A stretch of 64,000 bases of DNA from NCBI RefSeq assembly GCF_000770795.1, contig NZ_JRKJ01000010.1, positions 32,275 to 96,274 of the forward strand, read 5' to 3'. Origin of the DNA: Lysobacter dokdonensis DS-58. GTDB taxonomy: Bacteria; Pseudomonadota; Gammaproteobacteria; Xanthomonadales; Xanthomonadaceae. A program made the translations under genes and the position numbers. Below the pieces are notes generated by a model. That model was not told where the DNA came from, ran no database searches, and saw only the letters and a program-made list of their open reading frames with translations. Numbering within the stretch: the first letter of the stretch is position 1; every line of letters begins with the position of its first letter. Below, piece after piece: positions 1 to 9,256 of the stretch.

Positions 1-1154
1 AGCGACCAGCCGTAGCCCCAGCGGATCGCGAGGTCGACGTCGCGCGCGGTGTCGGCGATGTCGGCCAGGTGGTATGCGGTGTAGTGGAACGTGTCGCGGA
101 AGCACGCCCACAGGAACTGCGCCTGCGGATGTTCGCTGGCGCGCAATGCGGCGAACTTCTTCGCGGGGTCGCGTTCTTTCAGGAGTTCGGCGACCGACGG
201 GTCGAGTTCACCGGCGCTGGGCACGTAGTCCTGCTTCGCCAGGTCGACGACGAGGATGTCCTTGCCGCGCTTGGTGTAGAACCCCGCACCGGTCTTCTGG
301 CCGAGCGCGCCCTTCGACACCAGCGCCTGCAGCCACGCCGGCGCGTTGAAGTACTGATGCCACGGGTCGTTCGGCAGCGTGTCGGCCATCGTCTTGATGA
401 CGTGGGCCATCGTGTCCAGGCCGACGACATCCGCGGTGCGATACGTCGCCGACTTCGGACGGCCGATCGCGGGGCCGGTCAGCGCATCGACCGTGTCGAA
501 GCCCAGGCCCAGGCGCTGCGTGTGGTGCATCGCGGCCAGCATCGAGAACACGCCGATGCGGTTGCCGATGAAGTTCGGCGTGTCCTTCGCGTAGACGACG
601 CCCTTGCCGAGCGTGGTGACGAGGAAGGTTTCGAGGCCTTCGAGGATGTCCGGGTCGGTGGTGTGCGCCGGGATCAGTTCGGCGAGGTGCATGTAACGCG
701 GCGGGTTGAAGAAGTGCACGCCGCAGAAGCGGTGGCGCAGGGCTTCGGGCAGCACGCCGGCCAGCGCGTTGATGCCCAGGCCCGAGGTGTTGCTCGCGAG
801 CACCGCGTGGTCGGGCACGTAATCCGCGATCTTGCGATAGAGGTCCTGCTTCCAGTCCATGCGCTCGGCGATCGCTTCGATCACCAGATCGCAGCCGCGC
901 AGCAGGTCCAGCCCGGTGTCGTAGTTCGCCGGCACGATGCGCTCGGCCAGCGCCTTGTCGGCGAGCGGAGCGGGGGAGAGCTTCGCGAGGTTGGCGATCG
1001 CCTTCATCGCGATGCCGTCGGGCGGGCCTTCCTTCGAAGGCAGGTCGAACAGCACCGTATCGACGCCGGCGTTGGTGAGGTGCGCGGCGATCTGCGCGCC
1101 CATCACGCCCGCGCCGAGCACGGCGGCCCGGCGTACAAGCAATTTCTTCGACAT
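1..1154 (-). CDS. 3-hydroxyacyl-CoA dehydrogenase / enoyl-CoA hydratase family protein (partial, 3' end outside window)
   Basis: Beta-oxidation enzyme that oxidises 3-hydroxyacyl-CoA with NAD+. The 384 visible residues start at ATG 1154 (MSKKLLVRRAAVLGAG). A Rossmann motif GAGVMGAQIAAHL lies near residues 15-27 and the 3HCDH segment FFNPPRYMHLAEL near 160; a second 3HCDH-like block with KTGAGFYTK follows. In FadN-type proteins of about 790 residues an enoyl-CoA hydratase domain comes next; here it would lie beyond the left edge, so the bifunctional call is inferred. The gene starts 54 bases after the TetR gene ends and on the same strand, which suggests co-transcription and control by that regulator. 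Family assignment is firm; the exact paralogue is not. Confidence 0.9.
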   Translation of the reverse strand, partial: MSKKLLVRRAAVLGAGVMGAQIAAHLTNAGVDTVLFDLPSKEGPPDGIAMKAIANLAKLSPAPLADKALAERIVPANYDTGLDLLRGCDLVIEAIAERMDWKQDLYRKIADYVPDHAVLASNTSGLGINALAGVLPEALRHRFCGVHFFNPPRYMHLAELIPAHTTDPDILEGLETFLVTTLGKGVVYAKDTPNFIGNRIGVFSMLAAMHHTQRLGLGFDTVDALTGPAIGRPKSATYRTADVVGLDTMAHVIKTMADTLPNDPWHQYFNAPAWLQALVSKGALGQKTGAGFYTKRGKDILVVDLAKQDYVPSAGELDPSVAELLKERDPAKKFAALRASEHPQAQFLWACFRDTFHYTAYHLADIADTARDVDLAIRWGYGWS

Positions 1155-1208
1155 GTTACGTAAGCCCTTGAACGGGAAAGTGGAAGTCGGACAACTTCAT
1201 GTATTGCT

Positions 1209-1829
1209 TCAACTCTTGAAGCCGGCGGCCGCGAAGCGGATCAGCTCCTCGGCGGCATGCTTGCGGTGCGTGGCTTCGGACACGCCGGAGGGCCGCTTGA
1301 TCAGCCCGAAGTCGGCCATCGCGTACGTCAGCGCGCCCGACAGGAAATCCAGGCGCCAGTACAGCGCCTCCTTCGACAACCCCGGCATGCAGCCGGCGAT
1401 GGCCTTCGCGAATTCGCGCAGCACGTGGCCGTACTGATCGGACAGGAACTTGCGCAAACCGTCGTTCTTTTCCGCGTACGCGCGTGCGATCACGCGGATG
1501 AACGCGCCGCCGCCGTGGCGGTCTTGCGCCATCGCCAGCGCCGGTTCGACGAAGGCAGCGAGGATGGGTTCGAGTTCGCCCGGGTGGTCGTGCATCGCGG
1601 CCTTCAGTGCGTCGAGGCGGTGCGCGCTCATGTCGTCCATGCGGCGGCGGAAGACCTCGTTGACCAGGTTCTCCTTGCTGCCGAAGTGGTAGTTGACCGC
1701 GGCGATGTTGACGTCCGCGCGGCTGGTCACTTGGCGCAGGGACGTGCCCGCGAACCCGAACTGGGCGAAGAGCTCCTCGGCGGCCCCAAGGATGCGGTCC
1801 TTGGTGGAGAAGTGGACGGTGGCAGGCAT
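1209..1829 (-). CDS. TetR-family regulator, PsrA-like, probable fatty-acid-responsive repressor
   Basis: A 206-residue TetR regulator. The N-terminal helix-turn-helix reads KDRILGAAEELFAQFGFAGT, then SLRQVTSRADVNIAAVNYHF, the typical TetR DNA-binding block. The C-terminal part (YWRLDFLSGALTYAMADFG) resembles PsrA-type regulators that bind long-chain fatty acids or acyl-CoA; this ligand is inferred from family. The start at 1829 is chosen because AAGGAG (complement 1835-1840) sits six bases upstream; an in-frame ATG at 1856 has no such site. It precedes a beta-oxidation gene on the same strand. A promoter and an overlapping imperfect palindrome upstream suggest autoregulation. Confidence 0.88.
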   Translation of the reverse strand: MPATVHFSTKDRILGAAEELFAQFGFAGTSLRQVTSRADVNIAAVNYHFGSKENLVNEVFRRRMDDMSAHRLDALKAAMHDHPGELEPILAAFVEPALAMAQDRHGGGAFIRVIARAYAEKNDGLRKFLSDQYGHVLREFAKAIAGCMPGLSKEALYWRLDFLSGALTYAMADFGLIKRPSGVSEATHRKHAAEELIRFAAAGFKS

Positions 1830-1866
1830 CGGGGCTCCTTCGGACGGCGGATTCAAGCGCGTGGTT

Positions 1867-1876
1867 CAAACGCTTG
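1867..1876. promoter_or_regulatory. Candidate operator of the TetR/PsrA-like regulator
   Basis: CAAACGCTTG is an imperfect palindrome (8 of 10 positions symmetric) located over the predicted transcription start of the TetR gene. PsrA sites in Pseudomonas have CAAAC/GTTTG half-sites, which this resembles. The 9-mer AAACGCTTG recurs upstream of rpfF (55365-55373) and, with one mismatch, at the rpfB promoter (53606-53614). The role as operator is inferred. Confidence 0.4.
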
Positions 1877-1880
1877 TTCG

Positions 1881-1910
1881 ATCCTATTGCGTACGCAGGC
1901 GTATCGTCAA
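1881..1910 (-). promoter_or_regulatory. Predicted sigma-70 promoter of the TetR gene
   Basis: On the minus strand TTGACG (1910-1905) is followed after 18 bases by TAGGAT (1886-1881). This is a good -35 and an acceptable -10. The expected start of transcription, near 1874, falls inside the palindrome at 1867-1876. Confidence 0.55.
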
Positions 1911-2005
1911 ACGGTCGATTGAATGCGGCCGCTTACGCCGGGTTGTGTTCCACGCGTGCAAGTGCCGCGTGCAACGGCTAGAATCACCGCCAGCCATATC
2001 GGCTA

Positions 2006-2030
2006 AACCCGCGTTCCGTCGCGGGTTTTT
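2006..2030 (+). terminator. Terminator-like hairpin upstream of ndk
   Basis: AACCCGCG (2006-2013) pairs perfectly with CGCGGGTT (2020-2027) across a six-base loop and is followed by TTT. No coding gene on the plus strand lies just upstream, so it may attenuate ndk or stop read-through from upstream transcription. Confidence 0.5.
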
Positions 2031-2040
2031 CTGTTATCCT

Positions 2041-2067
2041 CGGGCTCGCGCGCATGTCGCGAGCCCG
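2041..2067 (+). other. GC-rich 10-bp inverted repeat in the ndk leader
   Basis: CGGGCTCGCG (2041-2050) and CGCGAGCCCG (2058-2067) are perfect complements with a seven-base loop. The repeat begins just after a possible -10 (TATCCT, 2035-2040) and ends 20 bases before the ndk start. It could be a leader hairpin or an operator; no homologous element is recognised. Confidence 0.5.
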
Positions 2068-2087
2068 CCTGCCCGGAGAGTTTCCCC

Positions 2088-2513
2088 ATGGCGCTGGAGC
2101 GCACCCTGTCGATCGTCAAGCCCGATGCCGTTGCCAAGAACGTCGTCGGCGAAATCTATTCCCGCTTCGAGAAGAACGGCCTGAAGGTCGTCGCCGCGAA
2201 GATGAAGCACCTGTCGAAGCAGGAAGCCGAAGGGTTCTACGCCGTGCACCGCGAGCGCCCGTTCTTCGGCGCGCTGGTGAACTTCATGATCTCCGGCCCG
2301 GTGATGATCCAGGTGCTCGAAGGCGAAGGCGCCGTGCTGAAGAACCGCGACCTGATGGGCGCCACCAATCCGAAGGACGCCGCCGCGGGCACCATCCGCG
2401 CCGACTTCGCCGACTCCATCGACGCCAACGCCGTGCACGGTTCGGATTCGCTCGAGAACGCCGCGATCGAAATCTCGTACTTCTTCCCCGCCACCGACGT
2501 CTACGCCCGCTAA
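2088..2513 (+). CDS. ndk: Nucleoside diphosphate kinase
   Basis: Cytosolic enzyme that moves the gamma phosphate from ATP to other NDPs and so balances NTP and dNTP pools. The 141 residues are the normal bacterial length. The start [18 protein letters not shown] is typical, and the catalytic histidine that is phosphorylated is His117 in [15 protein letters not shown] ribosome site precedes the ATG. rlmN follows 34 bases downstream on the same strand, the order seen in many gammaproteobacteria. Two hairpins lie in the leader region. Confidence 0.98.
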   Translation: MALERTLSIVKPDAVAKNVVGEIYSRFEKNGLKVVAAKMKHLSKQEAEGFYAVHRERPFFGALVNFMISGPVMIQVLEGEGAVLKNRDLMGATNPKDAAAGTIRADFADSIDANAVHGSDSLENAAIEISYFFPATDVYAR

Positions 2514-2547
2514 GGCACAGGCAATCAAGGTCATCGACACGAACGCA

Positions 2548-3699
2548 GTGAACGCGATTTCCACCAAGCAGAACCTCCTCGAGCTCGATCGCGAGGGCCT
2601 GGAAAACTTTTTCGCCGACACGCTCGGCGAGAAGCGTTTCCGCGCGCACCAGGTGATGAAGTGGATCCACCATCGCTACGTCACCGATTTCGCGGAGATG
2701 ACCGACCTCGGCAAGGCGCTGCGCGCCAAGCTTGAGGAATCGGCGGTAATCGTCGTGCCGAAGGTGCAATTCGAAAAGCCTTCGGCCGACGGCACGCACA
2801 AGTGGCTGCTCGGCATGGATGGCGGCAACGCCATCGAGACGGTGTTCATTCCCGACAAGGGCCGCGGCACGCTGTGCGTGTCCTCGCAGGTGGGCTGCGC
2901 GCTCAACTGCCAGTTCTGTTCCACCGCCACACAGGGCTTCAACCGCAACCTCTCGACTGCCGAGATCATCGGGCAGGTGTGGGTGGCCGCGCGCCACCTC
3001 GGCAACGTGCCGCACCACCAGCGCAAGCTCACCAACGTCGTGATGATGGGCATGGGCGAGCCGCTGGCCAATTTCGACAACGTGGTGCGCGCCATGAGCG
3101 TGATGCGCGACGACCTGGGCTTCGGCCTGGCCAACAAGCGCGTCACGCTGTCCACCGCGGGCATGGTCCCGATGATCGACAAGCTGGGCGAGGTGAGCGA
3201 CGTCTCGCTCGCCGTGTCGCTGCATGCGCCGAACGACGAGCTGCGCAGCGAGCTGGTGCCGCTCAACAAGAAATACCCGATCGCCGAGCTGCTGGAATCG
3301 TGCGTGCGTTACGCATCGCGCAAGAAGGGCACGTCGATCACGTTCGAATACACGCTCATGAAGGGCGTCAACGACCAGCCGCAGCACGCGAAGCAACTCG
3401 CGCGCCTGATGCACAAGTTCGACAACGCCGTGCAGATGAAGGACGCGGCGAAGGTCAACCTCATTCCGTTCAACCCGTTCCCCGGCACGCGCTTCGAGCG
3501 TTCGGCGGACGAGGATATCCGCGCGTTCCAGAAAACCTTGCAGGAAGCGCGCGTGCTGGCCACGGTGCGCCGCACCCGCGGCGACGACATCGACGCCGCG
3601 TGCGGCCAGCTGAAGGGGCAGGTGCTCGACCGGACACGGCGGCAGGCCGAGTTCCGCAAGCGCCTGGCCGAACAGGGGATCGGCGATGCGGCGGCCTGA
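2548..3699 (+). CDS. rlmN: Dual-specificity 23S rRNA (A2503) / tRNA (A37) C2-methyltransferase
   Basis: Radical SAM enzyme that adds a C2 methyl group to A2503 of 23S rRNA and to A37 of some tRNAs. The 383 residues fit the family. The iron-sulfur cysteines are Cys117, Cys121 and Cys124 (CALNCQFC). The upstream motif [10 protein letters not shown] and the late conserved Cys in [17 protein letters not shown], expected to carry the methyl in RlmN, are present. Start is GTG at 2548. The gene overlaps pilF by 14 bases, so the two are probably translated from one mRNA. Confidence 0.97.
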   Translation: MNAISTKQNLLELDREGLENFFADTLGEKRFRAHQVMKWIHHRYVTDFAEMTDLGKALRAKLEESAVIVVPKVQFEKPSADGTHKWLLGMDGGNAIETVFIPDKGRGTLCVSSQVGCALNCQFCSTATQGFNRNLSTAEIIGQVWVAARHLGNVPHHQRKLTNVVMMGMGEPLANFDNVVRAMSVMRDDLGFGLANKRVTLSTAGMVPMIDKLGEVSDVSLAVSLHAPNDELRSELVPLNKKYPIAELLESCVRYASRKKGTSITFEYTLMKGVNDQPQHAKQLARLMHKFDNAVQMKDAAKVNLIPFNPFPGTRFERSADEDIRAFQKTLQEARVLATVRRTRGDDIDAACGQLKGQVLDRTRRQAEFRKRLAEQGIGDAAA

Positions 3700-4504
3700 G
3701 GTCGCCGCCCTCGCACTCCTCGTGGCCCTGGCCGGGGCCGGCTGTTCGCGCGTGGCCTTCGTCAAGACCGACCCCTCGCGCAAGGACTTCGAGTCCACCA
3801 CCGAGCCGGTGGTCGTCCACGAAACCGCCGCGAGCCGCAACCGCCTCACCGCGCGCAATTCGCTCACCTTGTCGGAAGAACGCCTGCGCTCCGGCGATTT
3901 CGCCGCCGCGGAAAAGTATGCGAAGCAAGCGCTGAAGGCCGATCCGAATTCGCCCGACGCCTACACGATGCTCGGCGCGATCGCCGACGTGCAGGGCCAG
4001 TCCGCACAGGCCGGCCAGCAGTACCAGCGCGCCGCGGACATGGCGCCCACCGACGGGCGCACGCTCAACAACTACGGCGCCTGGCTGTGCAAGAACGGGC
4101 AGGCGAGGGCCTCGCTCGACTGGTTCGACCGCGCGCTGCAGGCCCCGGGCTATGGCTCGCCCGCGGCCGCACTCGCCAACGCGGGCAGCTGCGCACTGGA
4201 TGCCGGAGACACGGTCCGCGCCGAGCGCGACCTACGCCAGGCCATCGACGCATCGCCCGAAAACCCGGTGGCGCTGGGCGCGTTCGCACGCGTGCAGTTC
4301 CGCGCGGGCCGCTACCTCGAAGCGCGCGCGTTCTCCGAGCGCCGACTGGCGGCTGCCCCGGCGGACGCCGAAGCGCTAATACTTGCGTCACAGATCGAAG
4401 ACAAACTCGGCGACAGTGCCGCGGCGGCGCGCTACGTTCGCCGCCTGAGGGAGGAGTTCCCCGGCGCTGCGCAGGGGAACGCGGGGGGATCGAAGTCGCA
4501 ATGA
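3686..4504 (+). CDS. pilF: Type IV pilus biogenesis/stability lipoprotein (TPR protein)
   Basis: Outer-membrane pilotin-like lipoprotein needed for PilQ secretin assembly in type IV pili. Signal peptide with lipobox LAGAGC gives lipid attachment at Cys20. Tetratricopeptide repeats run from about residue 55 to 255, for example [20 protein letters not shown] and [16 protein letters not shown]. Length 272 residues is usual for PilF/PilW. It overlaps rlmN upstream and has an ATGA overlap with the rodZ-like gene downstream, which indicates a tightly coupled operon. Confidence 0.92.
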   Translation: MRRPEVAALALLVALAGAGCSRVAFVKTDPSRKDFESTTEPVVVHETAASRNRLTARNSLTLSEERLRSGDFAAAEKYAKQALKADPNSPDAYTMLGAIADVQGQSAQAGQQYQRAADMAPTDGRTLNNYGAWLCKNGQARASLDWFDRALQAPGYGSPAAALANAGSCALDAGDTVRAERDLRQAIDASPENPVALGAFARVQFRAGRYLEARAFSERRLAAAPADAEALILASQIEDKLGDSAAAARYVRRLREEFPGAAQGNAGGSKSQ

Positions 4505-5328
4505 ACAGCGAACACGACAACGCCTACGCATCCGGCGGAGAGCCCGGTGTCGGCGAGCGTTTGCGCAAAGCGCGCATCGCCGCCGGCCTGAGCATCGACG
4601 AGGTGTCCGCGCGCCTGAAGATGCCGGTCCGCGTCGTCGAGGCAATGGAATCCGAAGACTGGAAGCGCCTCGGCGCGCCGGTGTACGTCCGCGGCCAGTT
4701 GCGCAGCTACTCGCGACTGCTCGGCCTGGTCACCTCGACCACCATCGCCGCCTCCGGCATCGCGCCCATCGAACCCACGCCGATCGTCGCGCGCAGCTAC
4801 ACGCCGCGCATGGCGCGCTGGTTCGAACAGGGCAAGCGTCGCCTCGTCTACATCATCCTGACCGCCGCGCTGGTCGTTCCCGCGTGGCTCGCCACCAAGC
4901 CGCACATCATGGGCCGAACGGATCCGGCGACGGTGCAGTCACTCGACGCGCCCCTCGTCGGCGCGCCCACCGTCGGCGCCACCGATGCGGCCACGCCGGT
5001 CGTGAACGAACCCACCGTCGTCGCGTCGATGACGCCGACGTTGTCGCCGCGTCCTGCGGCCAAGTCCGCACTCGTGCTGCGCCTGACCGGCGACAGCTGG
5101 GTGCAGGTGCAGGCACCGGACGGCCGCACGATCGAAAAAGGCCTGCTCTCTGCAGGCACGATGCGCTCGTACGCGGCGGGTGAAGTCGGCCGTGTCACGT
5201 TGGGGAATGCGTCCGCCGTCGTCGTCCAGCAGGGCGATCGCGCACAGGACCTCGCGCCCTTCCAGCGCGCGAACGTCGCGCGCTTTACGGTATCCTCTGA
5301 CGGCTCCCTGGCGCCGGTCCGCGACTGA
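4501..5328 (+). CDS. rodZ: RodZ-like helix-turn-helix membrane protein
   Basis: Cell-shape protein family that links MreB to the inner membrane. The 275 residues contain an N-terminal HTH_25 domain (residues 17-75, GERLRKARIAAGLSIDEVSA), one transmembrane helix at about 115-131, a Pro/Thr-rich linker, and a C-terminal DUF4115 periplasmic domain (LRLTGDSWVQVQAPDGRTI). The start at 4501 is chosen for the ATGA overlap with pilF; the frame is open further upstream but that part is inside pilF. In E. coli ispG and hisS follow; here the next gene is yfgM-like. Confidence 0.88.
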   Translation: MNSEHDNAYASGGEPGVGERLRKARIAAGLSIDEVSARLKMPVRVVEAMESEDWKRLGAPVYVRGQLRSYSRLLGLVTSTTIAASGIAPIEPTPIVARSYTPRMARWFEQGKRRLVYIILTAALVVPAWLATKPHIMGRTDPATVQSLDAPLVGAPTVGATDAATPVVNEPTVVASMTPTLSPRPAAKSALVLRLTGDSWVQVQAPDGRTIEKGLLSAGTMRSYAAGEVGRVTLGNASAVVVQQGDRAQDLAPFQRANVARFTVSSDGSLAPVRD

Positions 5329-5424
5329 CCCGCGCATTCCGGGGCCCGCAAGCCAGGCGCAGGCGCGGTGCGCCTGACGCACGCGCGGCATCGCCCCCCG
5401 ACAGCAACAAGCCCAAGAGGCAGC

Positions 5425-6063
5425 ATGGTCGACCATTTGCTCGATGAGCACGAACAAAGCGAACGCGTCCGCGGTTGGCTGCGCCAGAACGGCGCCGGCC
5501 TGATCGCGGGCATCGCCCTGGGCCTGGCCGTCATCGGCGGCTGGAACTGGTGGCAGAACGAACAAGCGGGCAAGCGCGCGCAGATGGGCCAGCATTACGG
5601 CGCCGTCGTCGACGCGATCGCCGCGAAGGACATGAAGAAGGCCTCCGCCGAGTTCAGGACGCTGGCCGAAGGCGACACCGAATACGCAGCGCTCGCCGGC
5701 ATGCAGCTGGCGCGCGCGCAGGTCGAACAGGGCCAGCGCGACGCCGCGATCGCCACGCTCAAGGGCGTGCATGCGAAGGACCCGGCCATCATGGGCGTGG
5801 TGAACTCGCGCCTGGCGCGCCTGTACCTGGACGCCGGCAAGCCGAAGGACGCGCTCGCGCTGCTCGGCGACAAGCCCGAAGGCGCGGCCGCCATCGAAGC
5901 CCGCGGCGATGCACTTTTCGCGCTCGGCCGTGTCGAAGACGCGCGCGCCGCCTACACCCAGGCGCTCGCCAAGCTCGACGTCGCCACCCCGGCGCGTCGC
6001 CTCGTCGAACTCAAGCTCATCCAGGTCGGCGGGACGCCGGCCCGTTCGGAGACCAGCATCTGA
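5425..6063 (+). CDS. yfgM: YfgM-like ancillary SecYEG translocon subunit (TPR, membrane-anchored)
   Basis: A 212-residue inner-membrane protein with a single transmembrane helix near residues 23-43 and periplasmic TPR-like helices. In E. coli YfgM associates with the SecYEG/PpiD translocon and aids periplasmic folding. The start at 5425 follows an AAGAGG ribosome site; an upstream in-frame ATG at 5368 lacks one. The stop overlaps the bamB start (TGATG), and the yfgM-bamB-der order is the classical one, supporting the call. Confidence 0.87.
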   Translation: MVDHLLDEHEQSERVRGWLRQNGAGLIAGIALGLAVIGGWNWWQNEQAGKRAQMGQHYGAVVDAIAAKDMKKASAEFRTLAEGDTEYAALAGMQLARAQVEQGQRDAAIATLKGVHAKDPAIMGVVNSRLARLYLDAGKPKDALALLGDKPEGAAAIEARGDALFALGRVEDARAAYTQALAKLDVATPARRLVELKLIQVGGTPARSETSI

Positions 6064-7268
6064 TGTCCTCCCGCAACAATCGCATCGTGACGCGCGCGGC
6101 CCTCGTGCTGGCGTGCGTGGTCGCCCTCGGCGGCTGCACCACCATCAAGGGCTGGTTCGGCGGCAAGGACGACAAGAAGGCGTCCGAGCCCGCCGAACTC
6201 ACCGACATCAGCGCGTCCGCGCAGGTTTCCAGGCTGTGGTCGGCCGGCGTCGGCAAGGGCGAAGGCAAGATCGGCGTGCGCCAGGGCCCCGCGGTCGCGG
6301 ACGGCAAGGTGTATGTGGCGGCCATCAAGGGCGGCGTGCGCGCGCTCGACCTGCAGACCGGCGCCGTGGCGTGGACGTACGAACCGGCCGAAGTCGAAGA
6401 CAAGCCCGACGTGCGCCTCTCCGGCGGCCCCGGCGTGGGCGGCGGCGTGGTCGCGGTCGGCGGCCTCGACGGCGAAGTGATCGCGCTCGACGCCGCCACC
6501 GGCGCCGAGAAATGGAAGGGCAAGGTCGGCGCCGAAGTGATCGCCGCGCCGGCCATCGGCGAGGGCCTCGTGCTCGTGCGCAGCAACGATGGCCGCGTCA
6601 CCGCGTTCGACGCCGAAACCGGCGCGCGCCGCTGGTTCTGGCAGCGCGACCTGCCTGCGCTCACCGTGCGCGGCAACGACGCGCCGCTGCTCGGCCCGGG
6701 CTTCGTGTTCGTCGGCAACGACGACGGCTCGGTCGCCGCGCTGTCCACGCAGGACGGCCGCCTGTTGTGGGAACAGGCGATCGCGCAGCCCGAAGGCCGC
6801 AGCGAACTCGATCGCATGGCCGACGTCGACGGCACCCCCGTCCTCGACGGCACCACGATCTACGCCACCAGCTTCAAGAAGGAAACCATGGCGATCGACG
6901 GCCCCACCGGTCGCCCGCTGTGGCAGCGCGAAAACGGCGGCGCCGGCCGCATCGGCAACGCGCCGGACCGCGTGATCGTCGCCGACCCCGCCGGCACCGT
7001 GTGGGCCATCGACAAGGCCACCGGTGGCGCGTTGTGGTCGCAGCCCGCGCTCGCACGCCGCAAGGTGACGGGCGTGGCGGTGCAGGGCGACTACGCGGTC
7101 GTCGCCGACTACGACGGCTACGTCCACTGGCTCAAGCTCTCCGACGGTGCCTTCGCCGCGCGCGAACGCGTCGGCGGCGATGCGGTCAAGGCCGCGCCCG
7201 TCGTCGCCGACGGCGTGTTGCTGATCCAGAACACCGACGGCGAAGTCACGGCGTTCCGCCTGCAGTAA
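6063..7268 (+). CDS. bamB: Outer membrane protein assembly factor BamB
   Basis: Lipoprotein subunit of the BAM complex, an eight-bladed beta-propeller that helps BamA insert outer-membrane proteins. 401 residues. Signal peptide with lipobox ALGGC gives Cys25 as the lipidated residue. PQQ-like propeller repeats are visible throughout ([51 protein letters not shown]). The start at 6063 overlaps the yfgM stop. der follows 16 bases later, the order conserved in E. coli. Confidence 0.96.
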   Translation: MSSRNNRIVTRAALVLACVVALGGCTTIKGWFGGKDDKKASEPAELTDISASAQVSRLWSAGVGKGEGKIGVRQGPAVADGKVYVAAIKGGVRALDLQTGAVAWTYEPAEVEDKPDVRLSGGPGVGGGVVAVGGLDGEVIALDAATGAEKWKGKVGAEVIAAPAIGEGLVLVRSNDGRVTAFDAETGARRWFWQRDLPALTVRGNDAPLLGPGFVFVGNDDGSVAALSTQDGRLLWEQAIAQPEGRSELDRMADVDGTPVLDGTTIYATSFKKETMAIDGPTGRPLWQRENGGAGRIGNAPDRVIVADPAGTVWAIDKATGGALWSQPALARRKVTGVAVQGDYAVVADYDGYVHWLKLSDGAFAARERVGGDAVKAAPVVADGVLLIQNTDGEVTAFRLQ

Positions 7269-7284
7269 GAAGACACTCCACAAC

Positions 7285-8685
7285 ATGCTCCCCCTCGTCG
7301 CCCTCGTGGGCCGCCCGAACGTCGGTAAATCGACGCTGTTCAATGCGTTGACCCGTTCGCGCGACGCCCTCGTGCACGACGAGCCCGGCGTCACGCGCGA
7401 CCGCAACTACGGCGTGTGCCGCCTGGAGCCCGAGCGTCCGTTCGTGCTCGTCGATACCGGCGGCATCGCGGGCGTCGAAGAAGGCCTGGCCGGCGCCACC
7501 GCGCGCCAATCGCGCGCGGCGGCCGAAGAAGCGGACCTGATCCTCTTCATCGTCGACGGCCGCGAAGGCGCCTCCGCGCTCGACGACGAAATCCTCGCGT
7601 GGCTGCGCAAGGCCGACACGCAGACGTTCCTGGTCGTCAACAAGATCGACGGCCTGGACACGCAAACCGCGCTGAACGAATTCGCGCGCTACGGTTTCAA
7701 GCAGGTGCTCGCCGTTTCGTCGTCGCACAAGACCGGCATCGACGAGCTGCTGGCGCAGACGCTGGCCGCGCTGCCGAAGGACGGCGACGCCGAAATCCTC
7801 GACGATGATCCCGAGCGCATGCGCGTGGCCTTCGTCGGCCGCCCGAACGTCGGCAAGTCGACGCTGGTCAACCGCATCCTCGGCGAAGAACGCATGATCG
7901 CGTCCGACGTCCCGGGCACGACGCGCGATTCCATCGCCGTCGACCTCGAACGCGACGGCCGCAAGTACCGCCTGATCGACACCGCCGGCCTGCGCCGCAA
8001 GGGCCGCGTCGAGGAGGCCGTGGAGAAGTTCTCCATCGTCAAGACGTTGCAGGCGATCGAGCAATGCCAGGTCGCCGTGATCATGCTCGACGCCGTCGAA
8101 GGCGTGACCGACCAGGACGCCAGCGTGCTCGGCGCGGTGCTCGACGCCGGCCGCGCGCTCGTCGTCGCGATCAACAAGTGGGATGGACTGACCGACTACC
8201 AGCGCCAGCAGAACGAAGCGCTGCTCTCGCGCAAGCTCGCGTTCGTCGATTGGGCCGAAGCGGTGCGCATTTCCGCGCTGCACGGCTCGGGCCTGCGCGA
8301 ACTGTTCAAGGCCGTGCATCGCGCCCACTCGTCCGCGACCCGGCAATTCACGACCGCGGAAATCACGAAGGCGATGGAAATCGCCTACGAAACCAACCCG
8401 CCGCCGGTCGTGCGCGGGCACGTGGCCAAGCTGCGCTTCGCGCATCCGGGCGGCGAGAACCCGCCGACGTTCATCGTGCACGGCACGCGGCTTCGCACGC
8501 TGTCCGAGTCGTATCGCCGGTACCTCGAGAACTTCTTCCGCAAGCGGTTCAAGCTCGTGGGCACGCCGGTGCGTTTCGTCTTCAAGGAAGGCGAGAACCC
8601 GTACAAGGACAAGCCGAAGAACGCGCTCACCGACCGCCAGGTCGCGAAGAAGCGCCGCCTGATGCGGCACGTCAAGGGCAAGTAA
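7285..8685 (+). CDS. der: Ribosome-associated GTPase Der (EngA)
   Basis: Essential double-GTPase that acts in late assembly of the 50S ribosomal subunit. 466 residues. Two tandem G domains are clear: the first P-loop GRPNVGKST at residues 10-18 with NKID further on, the second GRPNVGKST near residue 185 with NKWD. A C-terminal KH-like domain follows and the protein ends in a basic tail ([12 protein letters not shown]). Last gene of the yfgM-bamB-der group; mobA begins six bases after its stop. Confidence 0.98.
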   Translation: MLPLVALVGRPNVGKSTLFNALTRSRDALVHDEPGVTRDRNYGVCRLEPERPFVLVDTGGIAGVEEGLAGATARQSRAAAEEADLILFIVDGREGASALDDEILAWLRKADTQTFLVVNKIDGLDTQTALNEFARYGFKQVLAVSSSHKTGIDELLAQTLAALPKDGDAEILDDDPERMRVAFVGRPNVGKSTLVNRILGEERMIASDVPGTTRDSIAVDLERDGRKYRLIDTAGLRRKGRVEEAVEKFSIVKTLQAIEQCQVAVIMLDAVEGVTDQDASVLGAVLDAGRALVVAINKWDGLTDYQRQQNEALLSRKLAFVDWAEAVRISALHGSGLRELFKAVHRAHSSATRQFTTAEITKAMEIAYETNPPPVVRGHVAKLRFAHPGGENPPTFIVHGTRLRTLSESYRRYLENFFRKRFKLVGTPVRFVFKEGENPYKDKPKNALTDRQVAKKRRLMRHVKGK

Positions 8686-8691
8686 GCCCGC

Positions 8692-9255
8692 GTGCTCGCA
8701 GCGGGCGACATCACGCTCGGGATCCTGGCCGGTGGTCGCGGCACGCGGCTGGGCGGCATCGACAAAGCGTGGATCGTGCGCGGCGGCGTCACGCAGGTGC
8801 AGCGGCTGTCGCAACGGTTCGCGAGCGAAGTGTCGCGGACACTCGTCAGCGCGAACCGCGACCCCGAAAGATTCGAATCGCTCGGATTCACCGTCGTGGT
8901 GGATCGCATGCCCGGCCTCGGTCCCATCGGCGGCCTCGATGCGCTCGCGCATGCCTGCGACACGCCGTGGTTGCTGTCGTTGCCTGTCGACCTGGTGTTC
9001 GTCAACGATTGCCTGATCCAGACGCTCGCCAGCGCGGGCGGGCAGGGGGCGTGCATCGAGGATGACGATGGGGTGCAACCGTTGGTCGCGTTGTGGAATG
9101 TCGAGGCGCTGCGCGCCGCGTTCCCCCGCCCCGATCTGTCGGTGCAGTCGCTGCAACGCGACATGGGCCTTGCGCGCATCCGCCTGACCGGCGTCCGTCT
9201 CGGCAACCTCAATACCCCTGGCGATCTCGCCGCCGCCGATGCGACGCTGCCCTGA
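8692..9255 (+). CDS. mobA: Molybdenum cofactor guanylyltransferase (MobA-like NTP transferase)
   Basis: Adds GMP to molybdopterin to make the guanine dinucleotide form of the cofactor. 187 residues, as expected for MobA. The nucleotide-binding loop LAGGRGTRLGG with the conserved lysine in DKAW lies at residues 12-25, and GLGPIGGLDALAHA matches the family. The GTG start at 8692 follows der by six bases with no clear ribosome site. Next to moeA, two bases apart, which supports the Moco role. Confidence 0.88.
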   Translation: MLAAGDITLGILAGGRGTRLGGIDKAWIVRGGVTQVQRLSQRFASEVSRTLVSANRDPERFESLGFTVVVDRMPGLGPIGGLDALAHACDTPWLLSLPVDLVFVNDCLIQTLASAGGQGACIEDDDGVQPLVALWNVEALRAAFPRPDLSVQSLQRDMGLARIRLTGVRLGNLNTPGDLAAADATLP

Positions 9256-9256
9256 G

